Origin: Bacteroidia bacterium | GTDB taxonomy: Bacteria; Bacteroidota; Bacteroidia; Bacteroidales; Paludibacteraceae | Direction of reading: 5' to 3' | DNA length: 64,000 nt | Assembly (NCBI GenBank): GCA_009929375.1 | Contig: SAAO01000008.1 | Coordinates: 1-64,000 of the forward strand | Shown here: positions 38,642-49,505 of the stretch, in pieces | How positions within the stretch are numbered: the first letter of the stretch is position 1 | Layout: every line of letters begins with the position of its first letter | Made by a program: the position numbers and the translations under genes | Notes under the pieces: generated by a model | Database searches by the model: none | Told to the model about the DNA's origin: nothing | Seen by the model: only the letters and a program-made list of their open reading frames with translations

Positions 38642-38665
38642 GATATGAAAACGAAACGAAAACTG

Positions 38666-41368
38666 CTATTGAACCAGAATTTTTTTGTTGTATTTAAAAC
38701 TGTTTATCACAATGGAAGCCACATATGTACCTCTTGTAAGTGTACCGATATTCACCACGCCCGAAGCCGGAAGTGCTGAATGAAGTACGGCTTTTCCGCA
38801 AAGGTCGAACAATGTAACAGACGCATTATTGTCGATAACATGTGCGGAAGTGATATTCAGTTTGCCGCCCACTACCGGGTTTGGTGAAATAAACACGTCG
38901 GAACTTTGATAATGATTGGGTTTCCCGAGCGATGTAACCTCAGTGTACAACTGACTTTTGGGAATGATTTCGCGGGCCTGCATGCCGCTTGCCCATTCCA
39001 GAATACATTTTGCGTTGCCTGTGTTATCAAAATATTCAAGTTTGATATTGTACTTCTGACCTGCTTCGAGGGCGATTGTGGCGCTGTAGGTGCTTCCTGT
39101 GTTGGTAGTCCACCTGTCGATAAGCAATTGATCGTTAATCCAAAGACGTGATCCGTTGTCGCTGGTAGTGTAGAAAGTGTAAGTGCCCGAATAACGTGGT
39201 TGCACAGACCCTGTCCAGCGAACCGAAAATCCATCGGTATTTATGTTTTCGGCAGGTGCACTTTCGGCCCAGTTGAAATTTACTTCGCTATCGTTGCGGG
39301 TAAGCACTTCTGTCTCGAAGTTAGTACCGTTGAAATAAGTGCCTGCCAAACCATCGCCGCTACCTTCAATTCCACCGGGATTTACGGTGAGTTTATTGGC
39401 CTCGCGCATAAGCATAAACAAATGATCGGGACGAACGACACTGTAATCTGAACCCAGAGAGTTTTTTACGTTTTTGAAACTTGTGGGTGTCACACCTCCC
39501 CATGGTGCTGCCTGAATAATCACAAAACGGGGCGAGGTTTTGTTCCAGCCTGAGCTGGCACTTGCAATATGATCCTTCATGGCTTGCTCGCCACTGCAAT
39601 AATTACAGGATAGTGGCATTCCGGGCAACGACACATTGTAAACCGAAAGCGGACCTCCGGTGTTTTGTGCGGTCATACCAAGCAGAGTAGGAGCGTTGTT
39701 AGCATAGTTTTGTCCCACTGTTTGATTGATTCCTCCGGTAATGGTGTTCCATACAGTCACCACACGAAGTCCGGCTGCCTTGTTGTAGGCTTCCGTAGCA
39801 CTGATATACTTACTGAGAATCGACTGTGAAGTCCAGTAATTCGGATAAGTATATCCGAGTCCCGAAGGTCCGGAAACAAGATTGTCGTTGTCGGTCGACG
39901 ATTTGTGCAGATAGTTGAGCGCACCGGGCATGGCATCGACCATGGCGGGTGAAATAGTCCAGCCCATTGGCACAGAACCTCTGTCGGGATTATTCCAGAG
40001 TTTTCGCATTAAGTGCTCAATGTACTGAAGATTATCGCCATCGCTCAGGATAAAAGCCACATATATTTTATTTTCCAATGCAGGTTTTGCAGGAATTGGC
40101 TTGATATTAATAGTACGTGAAGTACCACTGTGAACAGTGAGATTTGAGCAGAAATCGCTCGGAATAGTTGGAATGCCATATAGCGAACCACGCATCACAC
40201 CGGGCTGCTCTTCGGGCCACCAGCCCATATAATTAGCTCCGGCGGGCATCGACGAGAGAAATCTGTTGAGCAATGAGCTTTCGGATGTGATATCCGGATC
40301 GAGCCAGATAACAGCTGTGCCAATCCCTGCGGCATATTCGCGCAATGATCCTTTGTGTACATTCGGGTTCAATCCAATCAGCAATCGTTTGTCGGTGTTG
40401 TTCCAGTGATTGTCGAATAAATCCTGATAAACCTGAAGTTTACTTGTGTATTTGCCGCGCAAATCGAGCAGAATAGGGAATCCGAAAGTAGATGTGAGGC
40501 GCGTAATAAGCGAAGGAGCTGCTACTACCGCATTCAGATCTTTGGCCAGGGTTGTGGCCAGATTGACGGTGTGAATCTGAGTCGGGTCATAAATAATAAG
40601 CCCCGAAATTTCTTTCCGGTATTTATTCAGAACCACCCAACCACTCGACTGTTCCACCCAGCGCAGACCGAGCGATTGCATCCATGTAAAAGGACCTTCG
40701 GCAAAAGCATCGCCATCGTACGAAAATATACGTGGTTTGGTTTTGTTTACAATGCCTTTCATGGTCGAAAACAAATATTGTTCGGCTCCGGCATTGTCCT
40801 GAGATATTTCCACCCAATCGGCTTTGAGGGTTGCATTCCCTTTCCAGAGTACGCGCATTTCCACATGCTGACTATCGGCGGGCATCATAAAGTTCATTTT
40901 TATACTTACATAGCTTCCTGCTGCTGTAAATTCCTTGCGCGTTACACTTTTACTTACTAATACTTTGTTGGTGGTAATGTTGCGTACATCGAGTACGGCC
41001 ACTACATTGTCGTCCTGCGAGTTATTGTCGATGCGCAAACGAAATTCAGCCACGTTTTCACCCATAGTCACAGTGTTGTCGGCTGCACTGACGAGCATAT
41101 ACTGATTTGCAGCGTCGGTTGCGGGTGCGCAAATCCAACCATCGGTTTCAGCGCGACCTGTGGCGTGTGTGGTTTCCACAGCTTCGGCCTGCCATTTCCA
41201 GTTACGTGTGAAAGGAGCAACCGAACCATTCATATAAATGAAATCCATTGTTGGCGAAACGTCAGGAAATGAAGGTAATTTCTGATTTTCGGGCCAGATA
41301 ACCTGCCCGAAAGTATGCAATGCAACGAACTGAAGAAGAAGTACAGAAATAAGGAAATGCTTTTTCAT
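38666..41368 (-). CDS. GxGYxYP putative glycoside hydrolase with PA14 and T9SS domains
   Basis: A 900-residue exported protein. A signal peptide covers about 1-21. A central region of the GxGYxYP family carries the name motif GLGYTYP at 503-509, together with FILSDGDNLQYIEH and GWWPEEQPGVMRGSLYGIP. The family is a putative glycoside hydrolase, but no reaction is established. A PA14 domain (about 674-800, with GTYFNGTNF and YTFYTTSDNGSRLWIND) probably binds carbohydrate. The protein ends in a T9SS sorting domain (VFISPNPVVGGKLN). It lies downstream of the GH95-GH43 gene on the same strand, but a terminator-like hairpin separates them. Confidence 0.88.
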   Translation of the reverse strand: MKKHFLISVLLLQFVALHTFGQVIWPENQKLPSFPDVSPTMDFIYMNGSVAPFTRNWKWQAEAVETTHATGRAETDGWICAPATDAANQYMLVSAADNTVTMGENVAEFRLRIDNNSQDDNVVAVLDVRNITTNKVLVSKSVTRKEFTAAGSYVSIKMNFMMPADSQHVEMRVLWKGNATLKADWVEISQDNAGAEQYLFSTMKGIVNKTKPRIFSYDGDAFAEGPFTWMQSLGLRWVEQSSGWVVLNKYRKEISGLIIYDPTQIHTVNLATTLAKDLNAVVAAPSLITRLTSTFGFPILLDLRGKYTSKLQVYQDLFDNHWNNTDKRLLIGLNPNVHKGSLREYAAGIGTAVIWLDPDITSESSLLNRFLSSMPAGANYMGWWPEEQPGVMRGSLYGIPTIPSDFCSNLTVHSGTSRTINIKPIPAKPALENKIYVAFILSDGDNLQYIEHLMRKLWNNPDRGSVPMGWTISPAMVDAMPGALNYLHKSSTDNDNLVSGPSGLGYTYPNYWTSQSILSKYISATEAYNKAAGLRVVTVWNTITGGINQTVGQNYANNAPTLLGMTAQNTGGPLSVYNVSLPGMPLSCNYCSGEQAMKDHIASASSGWNKTSPRFVIIQAAPWGGVTPTSFKNVKNSLGSDYSVVRPDHLFMLMREANKLTVNPGGIEGSGDGLAGTYFNGTNFETEVLTRNDSEVNFNWAESAPAENINTDGFSVRWTGSVQPRYSGTYTFYTTSDNGSRLWINDQLLIDRWTTNTGSTYSATIALEAGQKYNIKLEYFDNTGNAKCILEWASGMQAREIIPKSQLYTEVTSLGKPNHYQSSDVFISPNPVVGGKLNITSAHVIDNNASVTLFDLCGKAVLHSALPASGVVNIGTLTRGTYVASIVINSFKYNKKILVQ

Positions 41369-41683
41369 TTGATTATGATTGATTTTGGAATATACAGGTT
41401 TACGATGAATTTAATGTGATGGTTGGGGGAATTGAAAATTGAGAAATGTTTCTGCAGTAATAATATTTACCGGCAGAGGCGTGAAGATGTCAATTCCAAA
41501 GGGTTGATGTGTGTATAAAAAAGTAAAATGTGATTCATTTGCACGAGCATTTAAGTTCAGTATGCAAATTAAATCACATTTTGTCAATTATACGGATAAA
41601 ATAAGTCCAAAAAACAATAATCATCGACCATAGTAGGAAATCCGGTTTACTGCGTTACTGTTTGTGCGCTTCATCTTATTTGA
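41369..41683. other. Intergenic region with a minus-strand terminator
   Basis: Gene-free. Imperfect inverted arms at 41525-41543 and 41563-41582 (AATGTGATTCATTTGCA paired with its near complement) are followed on the minus strand by a T-rich run, a likely terminator for the GH95-GH43 gene. No clear TAnnTTTG was found for the GxGYxYP gene. Confidence 0.5.
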
Positions 41684-44600
41684 TCACTGTTTCAGGCTTT
41701 TTAGCCGCAAATATTCCTTTTCGCTTACTTCGAAAATAGATCCGTGACGAATGCCGCGGGGTAATTTTATTTTGTCCGAAATGTCCGTCCAGGTTTCCAG
41801 ATCAGTGGATTTTATGGCACCGTAGCGATGGTCGCGGTAACGGTCGAAATACACTATCCACTCATTGCCTCGTTTCAATGCTGTTGGACCTTCGACCCAG
41901 AAATTGCCCGTAATCGGTTTTCCTGCTTTGCTGTAAGGGCCTGTGACTTCGTCGGCGTATGCAATTTTCAGATTTTTCTGCACAGGTTCGCGTGTCTCAT
42001 CTTTCAGAAACATCACCCAACGCTGGCCGTCGTGCAAAATAGTAGCATCTATGACATTAAATCCCGGATCATAGAGGAGTCTGGTTTCGCTGAAAGTTTT
42101 GAAATCGCGGGTGGTCACATAATACATGCGGTGATTCAGACCACTTTCGTGTTCGGTTTGCGTTTCGGGGAAAAGTCCGGTAATGGTGGTTGCCCAGTAA
42201 ATCATGTAGTTTTGCGACCACGGATCGTAGGTAATTTCGGGAGCCCAACTGTTACGGGCACCGGCCTCGTGAGCCATTACGGGCAGGTATTTTTGTTCCG
42301 ACCAGTTGATCAGGTCGGGTGAGCTTGCATAACCAATACCTTTGTCGGTCCAGCTGACCGTCCACACCATGTGAAAAAGTCCATCTGCTCCCCGAATAAT
42401 GCAGGGATCGCGCATCAATCTGTCATTGGCCACCTGTGGCGTCAGAAACGAAGAGTCATTTTTGAATACTTCCCAGTTTAAACCGTCAGTGCTTCCGGCC
42501 AGGTGCAGTCCATCGCGACTATTGTTTTTGAAATACGAAAAAACATAATATCGCTTATTGTCAATGGCCTTAATCTGATAGCTTTCTCCGCTTTTGGTGT
42601 CGAATTCAGTCACATAAAAACCTGATTCATTTTTCTCAGAAGTCGCATTGATTCCTTCCACTTCAATGGCTGTAGTGGTTATCAAGCGGCAGCGGTTTCC
42701 GTTCAGTGATTTTATACTGGCAGTTTTCAATCTGTTTTCGCTCCACAGGATTGTCACTTCAAAGTTTCCACGCGCTTTGATGCCCGATATTTGACCTTCG
42801 TTCCAGGCCATCGGCAGTGCAGGAAGCAAACGTATTTCGTTGCGGGTGGATTGCAACAGCATTTCGATGACAGCTGCAGTGCCACCAAAGTTTCCATCTA
42901 TCTGGAAAGGTGGATGTGCATCGAAAAGATTAGGATAAGTGCCACCACCACTGCGTTTGTCAACTCCTTTGTAGCCGTCCGGGTCGACATACCGAAGCAG
43001 TTCTCGGTACATTTTGTAAGCTCGGTTGCCGTCCCAGAGTCGCGCCCAGAGGTTGATGCGCCAGCCTTTGCTCCAGCCAGTGGTTTCGTCGCCTTTTACT
43101 TCGAGTGTTTTTCTGCTTGCAGCTGCGAGGTCGGGCGTTTTTTCGGGTGTGATGTGTTGTCCCGGATGCAGACCAAACAAATGTGTCTGATGACGGTGGC
43201 GCGGATCTTCATCTTCCCAGTCGTGATACCATTCCTGCAGATGACCATTTTTACTTATTTGATAAGGATAAAAACGTTTCAGTGCGCTGCTGAGCGAATC
43301 GCTGAACGATTTGTCGAGTCCAAGTTCATTGGCAGCTTCAATGGTTTGAGCAAAAAGTTCGCGCATCATGGCAAGGTCGGCGGTTGCACCATACAAAGTC
43401 GCACCTTTGAAACCTTCGGGCGTTTTGTAGCGGTTCTCGGGCGAAGTGGACGGTGAAGTAATGAGGAATCCATTTTTATCTTCCACAAGCCAGTCGAGAC
43501 AAAACTGAGCAGCGCCTTTCATAAGCGGGTAGGCTTTGTTTTTCAGGAAATCTTTATCGCCGGAAAATAAAAAATGTTCCCACAAATGTGTGCTCAGCCA
43601 TACGCCTGCCATGTTCCAGTTGGCCCAAGAAGGATCGCCATCGCCAAAATCGCCCACAGGATTGGTCATGGCCCAGATATCGGAATTGTGTGCGCAAACC
43701 CAACCACGTGTACCGTAGAAATTGCGTGCAGTGATGGCGCCTGTTTTCGACAGATTTTCGATAAAACCAAGCAAAGGTTGATGCATTTCGCTGAGATTTG
43801 CTGTTTCGGCAGGCCAGTAATTTTCCTCTGCATTGATGTTGGTGGTGTAATTGCTGCTCCAGGGCGGACGAATGTAAGGATTCCAGATGCCCTGCAGGTT
43901 GGCCGGAACCGCAGGAGTTCGCGACGAAGAAATGAGCAGGTAACGACCGAAATTGAAATACAGAATTTCCAGGTTTTTATCTTCTTTACCCAATGCATAG
44001 CGTTTCAGGCGCTCGTTGATGGGCAGGTCGGGCGCATTGCTTTTGCCAAGCGAAAGACTTACACGATTGTAAAACTGTCCGAAATCGTCGGTGTGGCGCT
44101 TGCGGATTTTTGTTTCTTTTTGCGCAAAAGCTTTTTTCAGTTGTGTAGCCGCAATCTTCCGGGCATCTTTTCCTTCGGTCATTGGGTTGCGGTCGAATCC
44201 GTTGAAACTGGTTTCCACCGAAATGTAAATAATAGCTTCGGAGGCATTCTTCAGCACCAGACTGCTGTCGGTAACCGATATTTTTCCATCTGTGTTTTTA
44301 ATTTTCATTTGAGTGGAAAAGCGTGTTCCGCGTTTGGCATCGTACAACACCGGCTCTTTCACGTTTCTGCGATAGTTCGGCTCAATTTTGTAAGGCGTTT
44401 GTCCGTTGACAAAAAGCGTTTTTTGCTTCACCGACACTTCATGACGAAGCTGACTGTCGAAGTTCAGACTGAAGTTCAGACTTCCCTTTTGCGATGCATT
44501 GAGTTTGATAACCACAACCTTGTCGGGGTAAGAAACGTAATACGAACGGCTGAATTTTATTCCGTCAGCATTGTAATCTACAGTGGCAATGGCTTCACGA

Positions 44601-45022
44601 AGATTTATTTCGCGGCGATAGTTGCTTATATTTTTATGATCGAAATGTATGTAAGCAGTACCCAACGGTGCGTAGGATTGCGAGAAGGTACCCTGCACTT
44701 TTCGTTGTAACTTTTCGGCCAGAGGATAGTTTTCGTTGCGCAGTGCCTCGCGTATTTCGGGGATAAAAGTGTGCGCCTGTGGATTCATATTGGCATTTAC
44801 AGGTTCGCCGCTCCACAATGTGGCATCGTTGAGATAAATTATTTCCCGGTCGGTGCGTCCGAAAACTGTAGCTCCCGTTTTGCCGTTCCCGAGTACAAAA
44901 GTTTCTTCAAAAAAGGCTGCAGGCTGGTCAAAATAAAAAGAATGCGAAGATTGAGCCACGAGAATTCCTGTACAATTCAGTAAAAGAATAAGGGCAAAAA
45001 AGAGTTTTTTCATTGCTGTCAT
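41684..45022 (-). CDS. GH95 alpha-fucosidase-like enzyme fused to a GH43 domain
   Basis: A 1112-residue exported bifunctional protein. A signal peptide ends near ILVAQ. Residues about 28-790 are GH95 (alpha-L-fucosidase or alpha-L-galactosidase), with [26 protein letters not shown], Glu529 in STSPENRY and Asp709 in FQIDGNFGG, matching the family's catalytic residues. Residues about 805-1105 are a GH43-type five-bladed propeller, with Asp872 (MRDPCI), Asp992 (VIDATI) and Glu1044 (VEGPTAL) as base, helper and acid. Both active sites look intact. An alternative start is the ATG at 45013. It is divergent from the second hybrid regulator. Confidence 0.9.
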   Translation of the reverse strand: MTAMKKLFFALILLLNCTGILVAQSSHSFYFDQPAAFFEETFVLGNGKTGATVFGRTDREIIYLNDATLWSGEPVNANMNPQAHTFIPEIREALRNENYPLAEKLQRKVQGTFSQSYAPLGTAYIHFDHKNISNYRREINLREAIATVDYNADGIKFSRSYYVSYPDKVVVIKLNASQKGSLNFSLNFDSQLRHEVSVKQKTLFVNGQTPYKIEPNYRRNVKEPVLYDAKRGTRFSTQMKIKNTDGKISVTDSSLVLKNASEAIIYISVETSFNGFDRNPMTEGKDARKIAATQLKKAFAQKETKIRKRHTDDFGQFYNRVSLSLGKSNAPDLPINERLKRYALGKEDKNLEILYFNFGRYLLISSSRTPAVPANLQGIWNPYIRPPWSSNYTTNINAEENYWPAETANLSEMHQPLLGFIENLSKTGAITARNFYGTRGWVCAHNSDIWAMTNPVGDFGDGDPSWANWNMAGVWLSTHLWEHFLFSGDKDFLKNKAYPLMKGAAQFCLDWLVEDKNGFLITSPSTSPENRYKTPEGFKGATLYGATADLAMMRELFAQTIEAANELGLDKSFSDSLSSALKRFYPYQISKNGHLQEWYHDWEDEDPRHRHQTHLFGLHPGQHITPEKTPDLAAASRKTLEVKGDETTGWSKGWRINLWARLWDGNRAYKMYRELLRYVDPDGYKGVDKRSGGGTYPNLFDAHPPFQIDGNFGGTAAVIEMLLQSTRNEIRLLPALPMAWNEGQISGIKARGNFEVTILWSENRLKTASIKSLNGNRCRLITTTAIEVEGINATSEKNESGFYVTEFDTKSGESYQIKAIDNKRYYVFSYFKNNSRDGLHLAGSTDGLNWEVFKNDSSFLTPQVANDRLMRDPCIIRGADGLFHMVWTVSWTDKGIGYASSPDLINWSEQKYLPVMAHEAGARNSWAPEITYDPWSQNYMIYWATTITGLFPETQTEHESGLNHRMYYVTTRDFKTFSETRLLYDPGFNVIDATILHDGQRWVMFLKDETREPVQKNLKIAYADEVTGPYSKAGKPITGNFWVEGPTALKRGNEWIVYFDRYRDHRYGAIKSTDLETWTDISDKIKLPRGIRHGSIFEVSEKEYLRLKSLKQ

Positions 45023-45063
45023 AATTGGCTTTAAAACAATGTGATTTCAGTTTTTTAATCTCA

Positions 45064-45071
45064 CAAATGTA
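45064..45071 (-). promoter_or_regulatory. Candidate -7 element for the GH95-GH43 gene
   Basis: The minus strand reads TACATTTG, matching TAnnTTTG, 42 bases before the start. GTACAAAT half-sites at 45069-45076 and, inverted, at 45122-45129 overlap or flank it. Confidence 0.35.
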
Positions 45072-45193
45072 CAAATATTTTCACAATGGCTTTGCAGATC
45101 TTATTGTACGATTGCATGTCAATTTGTACTTATTTATGTGACATCGTGTTTTCGGGCAATTTTTTATCATGTTTATTATACGCTTAATTTTCT

Positions 45194-45201
45194 TATTTTT
45201 G
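45194..45201 (+). promoter_or_regulatory. Candidate -7 element for the second hybrid regulator
   Basis: TATTTTTG matches TAnnTTTG and lies 52 bases before the ATG at 45254. No TTTG was seen at -33. Confidence 0.4.
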
Positions 45202-45253
45202 TAGTCATTATCCTTATTCTAAAACTGATATCAGTATTACAGTTGTGAAAATC

Positions 45254-48200
45254 ATGCGCAAATTCAATATATTATTCCTTACCTGTTTTATTTCCTTTCT
45301 TTTTTCAGAGGGATTGCCTGCTCAGACGGGTTCATTTTATTCCACCGATAATGTACTCTCCAACAGCCTGATCAATGATATTTATCAGGATAGCCGTAAT
45401 TTTATATGGATAGCTACCGAGGATGGACTTAACCGTTACGACGGTGTGCGTTTTAATGTGTACCGTAACAGACGAAATGAGACAGGAACGCTGAAAAACA
45501 ATTACGTACGAACTGTTTTCGAAGATAGCAAAGGACGGTTTTGGGTCGGTTGTATCAATGGCCTGATGCGTTACGATCGGGGTACTGATAGCTTTACCGA
45601 AATTCCTGTTTATTTCCGTAACCAGATTGTGGAGCCGCATATTACTTCGGTGGTCGAAACGCCTGAAGGCGAAATCTGGATTTCCACCTCAGGAGGTGCT
45701 ATCATTCGGCCTAACAAAGATTTCAGCGCTTTTACTGTGGATGAAAACCTGTTTCCGCATTTGTGCAGCCGTTATCTGGTGAAAATATTCCGCGACAGCG
45801 AAGGTTTTCTATGGGTAGCTTCCGAGAATCAGGGTCTGAATCGTATCAATATGCAGAATATGCAAATCGAAACTTTCAGAGCGCCGGTTTCCATTGGCAG
45901 CAATCAAATTTCAGATATTGTAGAGGATACAGAAGGAAGTATCTTTGTTGGAACGCTTACAGGCGGGCTTTTTCGTTTCGACAAAACCACACAAAAGTTT
46001 GTATCAGTGCCTTACCGCAATCCGGAAGTGGTGCTGCCGGTGAAAAGTTTGCTTTTTGATAAACAACGGGGTTTGCTGGTGGGTACCGATGGTCGCGGTA
46101 TCATGTATCTCAACCGCAATTCGGGCAAGCTCGATGATTACAGAATTCAGAATGCGCAATTCGACTTTTCGAAAACAAAGATTCACGTATTGTTTACGGA
46201 TAAAAATCATAATTTGTGGACCGGACTTTTTCAGAAAGGAGTGTTTCTTGCGCCCAATCATCCGAATAAATTCCGTTACTGGGGAGCAAAATCATATTAT
46301 CAGAATGTGATTGGATCAAGTTGTGTGATGTCGGTTTTGCGTGATGAAAATCAGTTGCTTTGGGTGGGAACCGACAATGATGGACTTTATGCCATTGATC
46401 CTCAGGGTAAATCATTACATTATGATCTGAAAACTTCGCCTAATGGTGTTTCGGGCACAGTAATGGGCATTCTTAACGATGGCCCGGGTTCTTTGTGGTT
46501 GGCTTCGTACCTCGATGGTTTGGTTTTTTTCGATAAACGTTCGGGTCGCACCAGAAGTTTCAGGGATCAGCTTTCTGGTTTTCAGTATCATACTTCGGCT
46601 GGCAGAGCAATGACGCTGGCAGCGGGAACGAAAAATGATATCTGGGTGGGAACAAATGGTGCAGGTGTATTGGTGTTTGACAAATCGCTTCAGAAATATG
46701 TAAAACAATATCTTTTTCATGAAGAAGACTCATCGGGAATTGCAAACAACTGGGTAAATACTTTGCGCAACGATGGCGATAGCCTTATGTGGGTAGGAAC
46801 TTATGGCGGTGTGAGCAGTATCGATTTGAGAAACGATAAAATTACCACTTACCGTATAAAAGGAGGCATTTTACCCGGGAATATCGTGTATGCAGTTGCC
46901 CGCGATAAACAGGGAAAAATGTGGTTTGGAACTACAGAGGGTCTGGCCGCATTCGATATGAAAAAAAATGTTTCGACACATTATACGATCAATGAAGGAC
47001 TTCCCGGAAATGTAATTTGTGGCATTCTCGAAGATGAAAAATCGAATCTATGGATCAGTACACACACCGGAGTCGCTCAGTTTGTAAAAACCGAAAACCG
47101 TTTTCTGAACTATTATGCTTACGACGGACTTCAGGGCAATGAGTTTTCGATGGGAGCAGCTTTCAAATCGGAGGATGGAGAGTTGATCTTTGGTGGAGTA
47201 GGGGGCGTGAGTGCTTTTTATCCTTCGCAAATAGTGAATCGCCGTGCACCTATCAAAGTGCAGCTTACTGGCTTGTATGTGTTCGATAAACCCGTGGTGC
47301 AGGGACAAAAATCAGGACGTTTTGTGATTACAGACAAATTTATCATCGATACCGAAAAAATTCGCCTGAGCCACAAGGACAATATGTTCAGCTTCGAATT
47401 TTCAACTTTCGATTTTGGTGCACCGGGTCGCGTTTATTACCGTTATCGTATGGAAGGTCTTAACGATCAGTGGATAACTACCGAACAGGGAACAAGTCGT
47501 ATCAGTTTTACGAATCTAGGTTACGGGCAATACAAGCTCAGAATAAAAGCAGTGGTTGACAACAGCGAGTCGGAAGAAAAAGTGCTGAGCATCATTATTT
47601 ATCCACCATGGTATCTCAGCTGGTTTGCCAAACTGATTTACTTCCTGCTTTTTGTGGCTTTGCTCTGGGGTGTTTACCGCTTTATCACTGAGCGTTTACA
47701 ACACAAACAGGAAATGCTGAGGCGCGAACATATCGAACAGGTAAACGAAGGAAAACTACAGTTTTTTATTAATATTTCGCATGAAATACGCACGCCAATG
47801 ACGCTGATTATCAGTCCACTCGAAAAACTGCTGACTGAAAATCCCGATCCGGCAAAACTGCAGGTTTATCAATTGATGTATCGAAATGCACAGCGAATTT
47901 TACGACTGATTAATCAAATGCTCGATATCCGTAAAATCGACAAAGGTTTGATGTTTGTGAAAATGCGCGAAACCGATATGGTGGGCTTTATCGACGACCT
48001 GATGACGACTTTCGATTATCAGGCTAAAAAGCGGAATATCAGTTTTGGATTTATTCATGAAATGCCTCATTTACCGGTGTGGATCGATTTGAATAATTTT
48101 GACAAAGTGTTGGTTAATATCCTTTCAAATGCATTTAAATTCACTCCCGAGAATGGTGGTATTGTGATAAAACTTGCTACCGGAACCGATGCTGATATTT

Positions 48201-49354
48201 ATGGCCCGCTTAGTCAATATTGCGAAATCAATGTGAGCGATACGGGCTCAGGTATTCATGAAGATAACATTGAGAAGATTTTCGAGCGTTTTTATCAGGT
48301 CGATCATACGCAAATGAATGTGAACTTTGGTACGGGTATCGGACTTCATCTTGCCCGAACGTTGGTGGAACTTATGCATGGTAAAATCTTCGCGCGCAAT
48401 CGTCATGATGGCCAGGGTTCGGAGTTTATCATTCGTCTTCCGTTGGGTAGCGATCATATTCCGGCTGCAGAACTTGAAACACAAATAGAGCCATTGCCAC
48501 ATAAAATTACAGAGATTATTCAACTCGATGAGCAGGATGAAATTAATCCGCAGTATAATATACGACCACGAACAAAATACCGTGTGTTGATTGTGGAGGA
48601 CGAGAGCGATATTCGTCATTACCTGAGCGGTGAATTGTCTGATACATACCGTATCAGCGAATGTACAAACGGCAGGGAAGCGCTTGATTTTATTCTGAAG
48701 GAAAAGCCTGATCTGGTGATCTGCGACGTGATGATGCCCGAAATGGACGGTATTACGCTTTGTAAAAAACTGAAATCGAACGTAAATATCAATCATATTC
48801 CGATCATCCTGCTCACAGCCCGTTCGAGCGATGAGGATAAAGCAGAAGGATTCGATATCGGAGCCGATGCTTATGTGGCCAAGCCTTTCAACCTGGAACT
48901 TTTGCGTAAGCGGGTTGCCAATATTCTTGAAAACAGAGAACGTCTCGAACTGAAACGTGGCGATCAGACCAATCCGAACATTCCGCTGATTAAGCAGGTG
49001 GTTTTGAAATCGTCGGATCAGATTTTACTCGAAAAAATTACCCGCATTATTAATCAGAATATCGATAATCCTGATTTGAATGTGGAAATGCTAGCCGAAG
49101 GTGTGGGTATGAGCCGTGTGCATATGCACCGCAAACTCAAGGAGCTGACCAATCAGTCGGCGCGCGATTTTATTCGCACCATACGTTTGCGTCAGGCAGC
49201 CGAGTTGCTTTCGAATCAGAAACTTACAGTGTCGGAAGTGGCTTATGCACTCGGATTCAGTAATTTGTCGCATTTTTCGAATACTTTCCGTGAGTTTTAC
49301 GGCGTTTCACCCAAAGAGTTTGGCGAAAATGGCCGAAAAGCAAATAACTCTTAA
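45254..49354 (+). CDS. Second hybrid two-component regulator
   Basis: A membrane sensor of about 1366 residues with the same architecture as the regulator at 23958: signal peptide (ending LPAQ), Reg_prop propeller repeats (SRNFIWIATEDGLNRYDG), Y_Y_Y domain (YGQYKLRIKAVVDNSE), one membrane helix (LIYFLLFVALLWGVYRF), kinase with His843 in NISHEIRTPMTL, ATPase domain (DTGSGIHED, GTGIGLHLA), receiver Asp1158 in LVICDVMMPEMDG, and an AraC helix-turn-helix (ALGFSNLSHFSNTFREFYGVSP). The ATG at 45254 is preferred to a GTG at 45245. The divergent GH95-GH43 gene and the downstream GH76-GH125 pair are its likely targets. Confidence 0.95.
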   Translation: MRKFNILFLTCFISFLFSEGLPAQTGSFYSTDNVLSNSLINDIYQDSRNFIWIATEDGLNRYDGVRFNVYRNRRNETGTLKNNYVRTVFEDSKGRFWVGCINGLMRYDRGTDSFTEIPVYFRNQIVEPHITSVVETPEGEIWISTSGGAIIRPNKDFSAFTVDENLFPHLCSRYLVKIFRDSEGFLWVASENQGLNRINMQNMQIETFRAPVSIGSNQISDIVEDTEGSIFVGTLTGGLFRFDKTTQKFVSVPYRNPEVVLPVKSLLFDKQRGLLVGTDGRGIMYLNRNSGKLDDYRIQNAQFDFSKTKIHVLFTDKNHNLWTGLFQKGVFLAPNHPNKFRYWGAKSYYQNVIGSSCVMSVLRDENQLLWVGTDNDGLYAIDPQGKSLHYDLKTSPNGVSGTVMGILNDGPGSLWLASYLDGLVFFDKRSGRTRSFRDQLSGFQYHTSAGRAMTLAAGTKNDIWVGTNGAGVLVFDKSLQKYVKQYLFHEEDSSGIANNWVNTLRNDGDSLMWVGTYGGVSSIDLRNDKITTYRIKGGILPGNIVYAVARDKQGKMWFGTTEGLAAFDMKKNVSTHYTINEGLPGNVICGILEDEKSNLWISTHTGVAQFVKTENRFLNYYAYDGLQGNEFSMGAAFKSEDGELIFGGVGGVSAFYPSQIVNRRAPIKVQLTGLYVFDKPVVQGQKSGRFVITDKFIIDTEKIRLSHKDNMFSFEFSTFDFGAPGRVYYRYRMEGLNDQWITTEQGTSRISFTNLGYGQYKLRIKAVVDNSESEEKVLSIIIYPPWYLSWFAKLIYFLLFVALLWGVYRFITERLQHKQEMLRREHIEQVNEGKLQFFINISHEIRTPMTLIISPLEKLLTENPDPAKLQVYQLMYRNAQRILRLINQMLDIRKIDKGLMFVKMRETDMVGFIDDLMTTFDYQAKKRNISFGFIHEMPHLPVWIDLNNFDKVLVNILSNAFKFTPENGGIVIKLATGTDADIYGPLSQYCEINVSDTGSGIHEDNIEKIFERFYQVDHTQMNVNFGTGIGLHLARTLVELMHGKIFARNRHDGQGSEFIIRLPLGSDHIPAAELETQIEPLPHKITEIIQLDEQDEINPQYNIRPRTKYRVLIVEDESDIRHYLSGELSDTYRISECTNGREALDFILKEKPDLVICDVMMPEMDGITLCKKLKSNVNINHIPIILLTARSSDEDKAEGFDIGADAYVAKPFNLELLRKRVANILENRERLELKRGDQTNPNIPLIKQVVLKSSDQILLEKITRIINQNIDNPDLNVEMLAEGVGMSRVHMHRKLKELTNQSARDFIRTIRLRQAAELLSNQKLTVSEVAYALGFSNLSHFSNTFREFYGVSPKEFGENGRKANNS

Positions 49355-49505
49355 AATGATATAAGGAATGTAGATTCAGTGTGACCTTCGGGTCATCAAA
49401 CTGTATTAACCTTGAGATTACTGTTGGTTTTACTCCGGTGAATTTCGCGGTGCATATTGTATTTGCAAAATCTAATTATCAAAATAAAGTTTATAATCGA
49501 TCTAC

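Noticed and set aside
43574-44710. A 378-codon open frame on the plus strand inside the GH95-GH43 gene
   Set aside because: It is antisense to a well conserved enzyme with all catalytic residues, has no recognisable domain, and its composition is what the opposite strand of such a gene produces.
49384-49397. TGACC-TTCG-GGTCA hairpin after the second hybrid regulator
   Set aside because: The stem has only five base pairs and no T-run follows, so it was not called a terminator, though the UUCG loop is stable.
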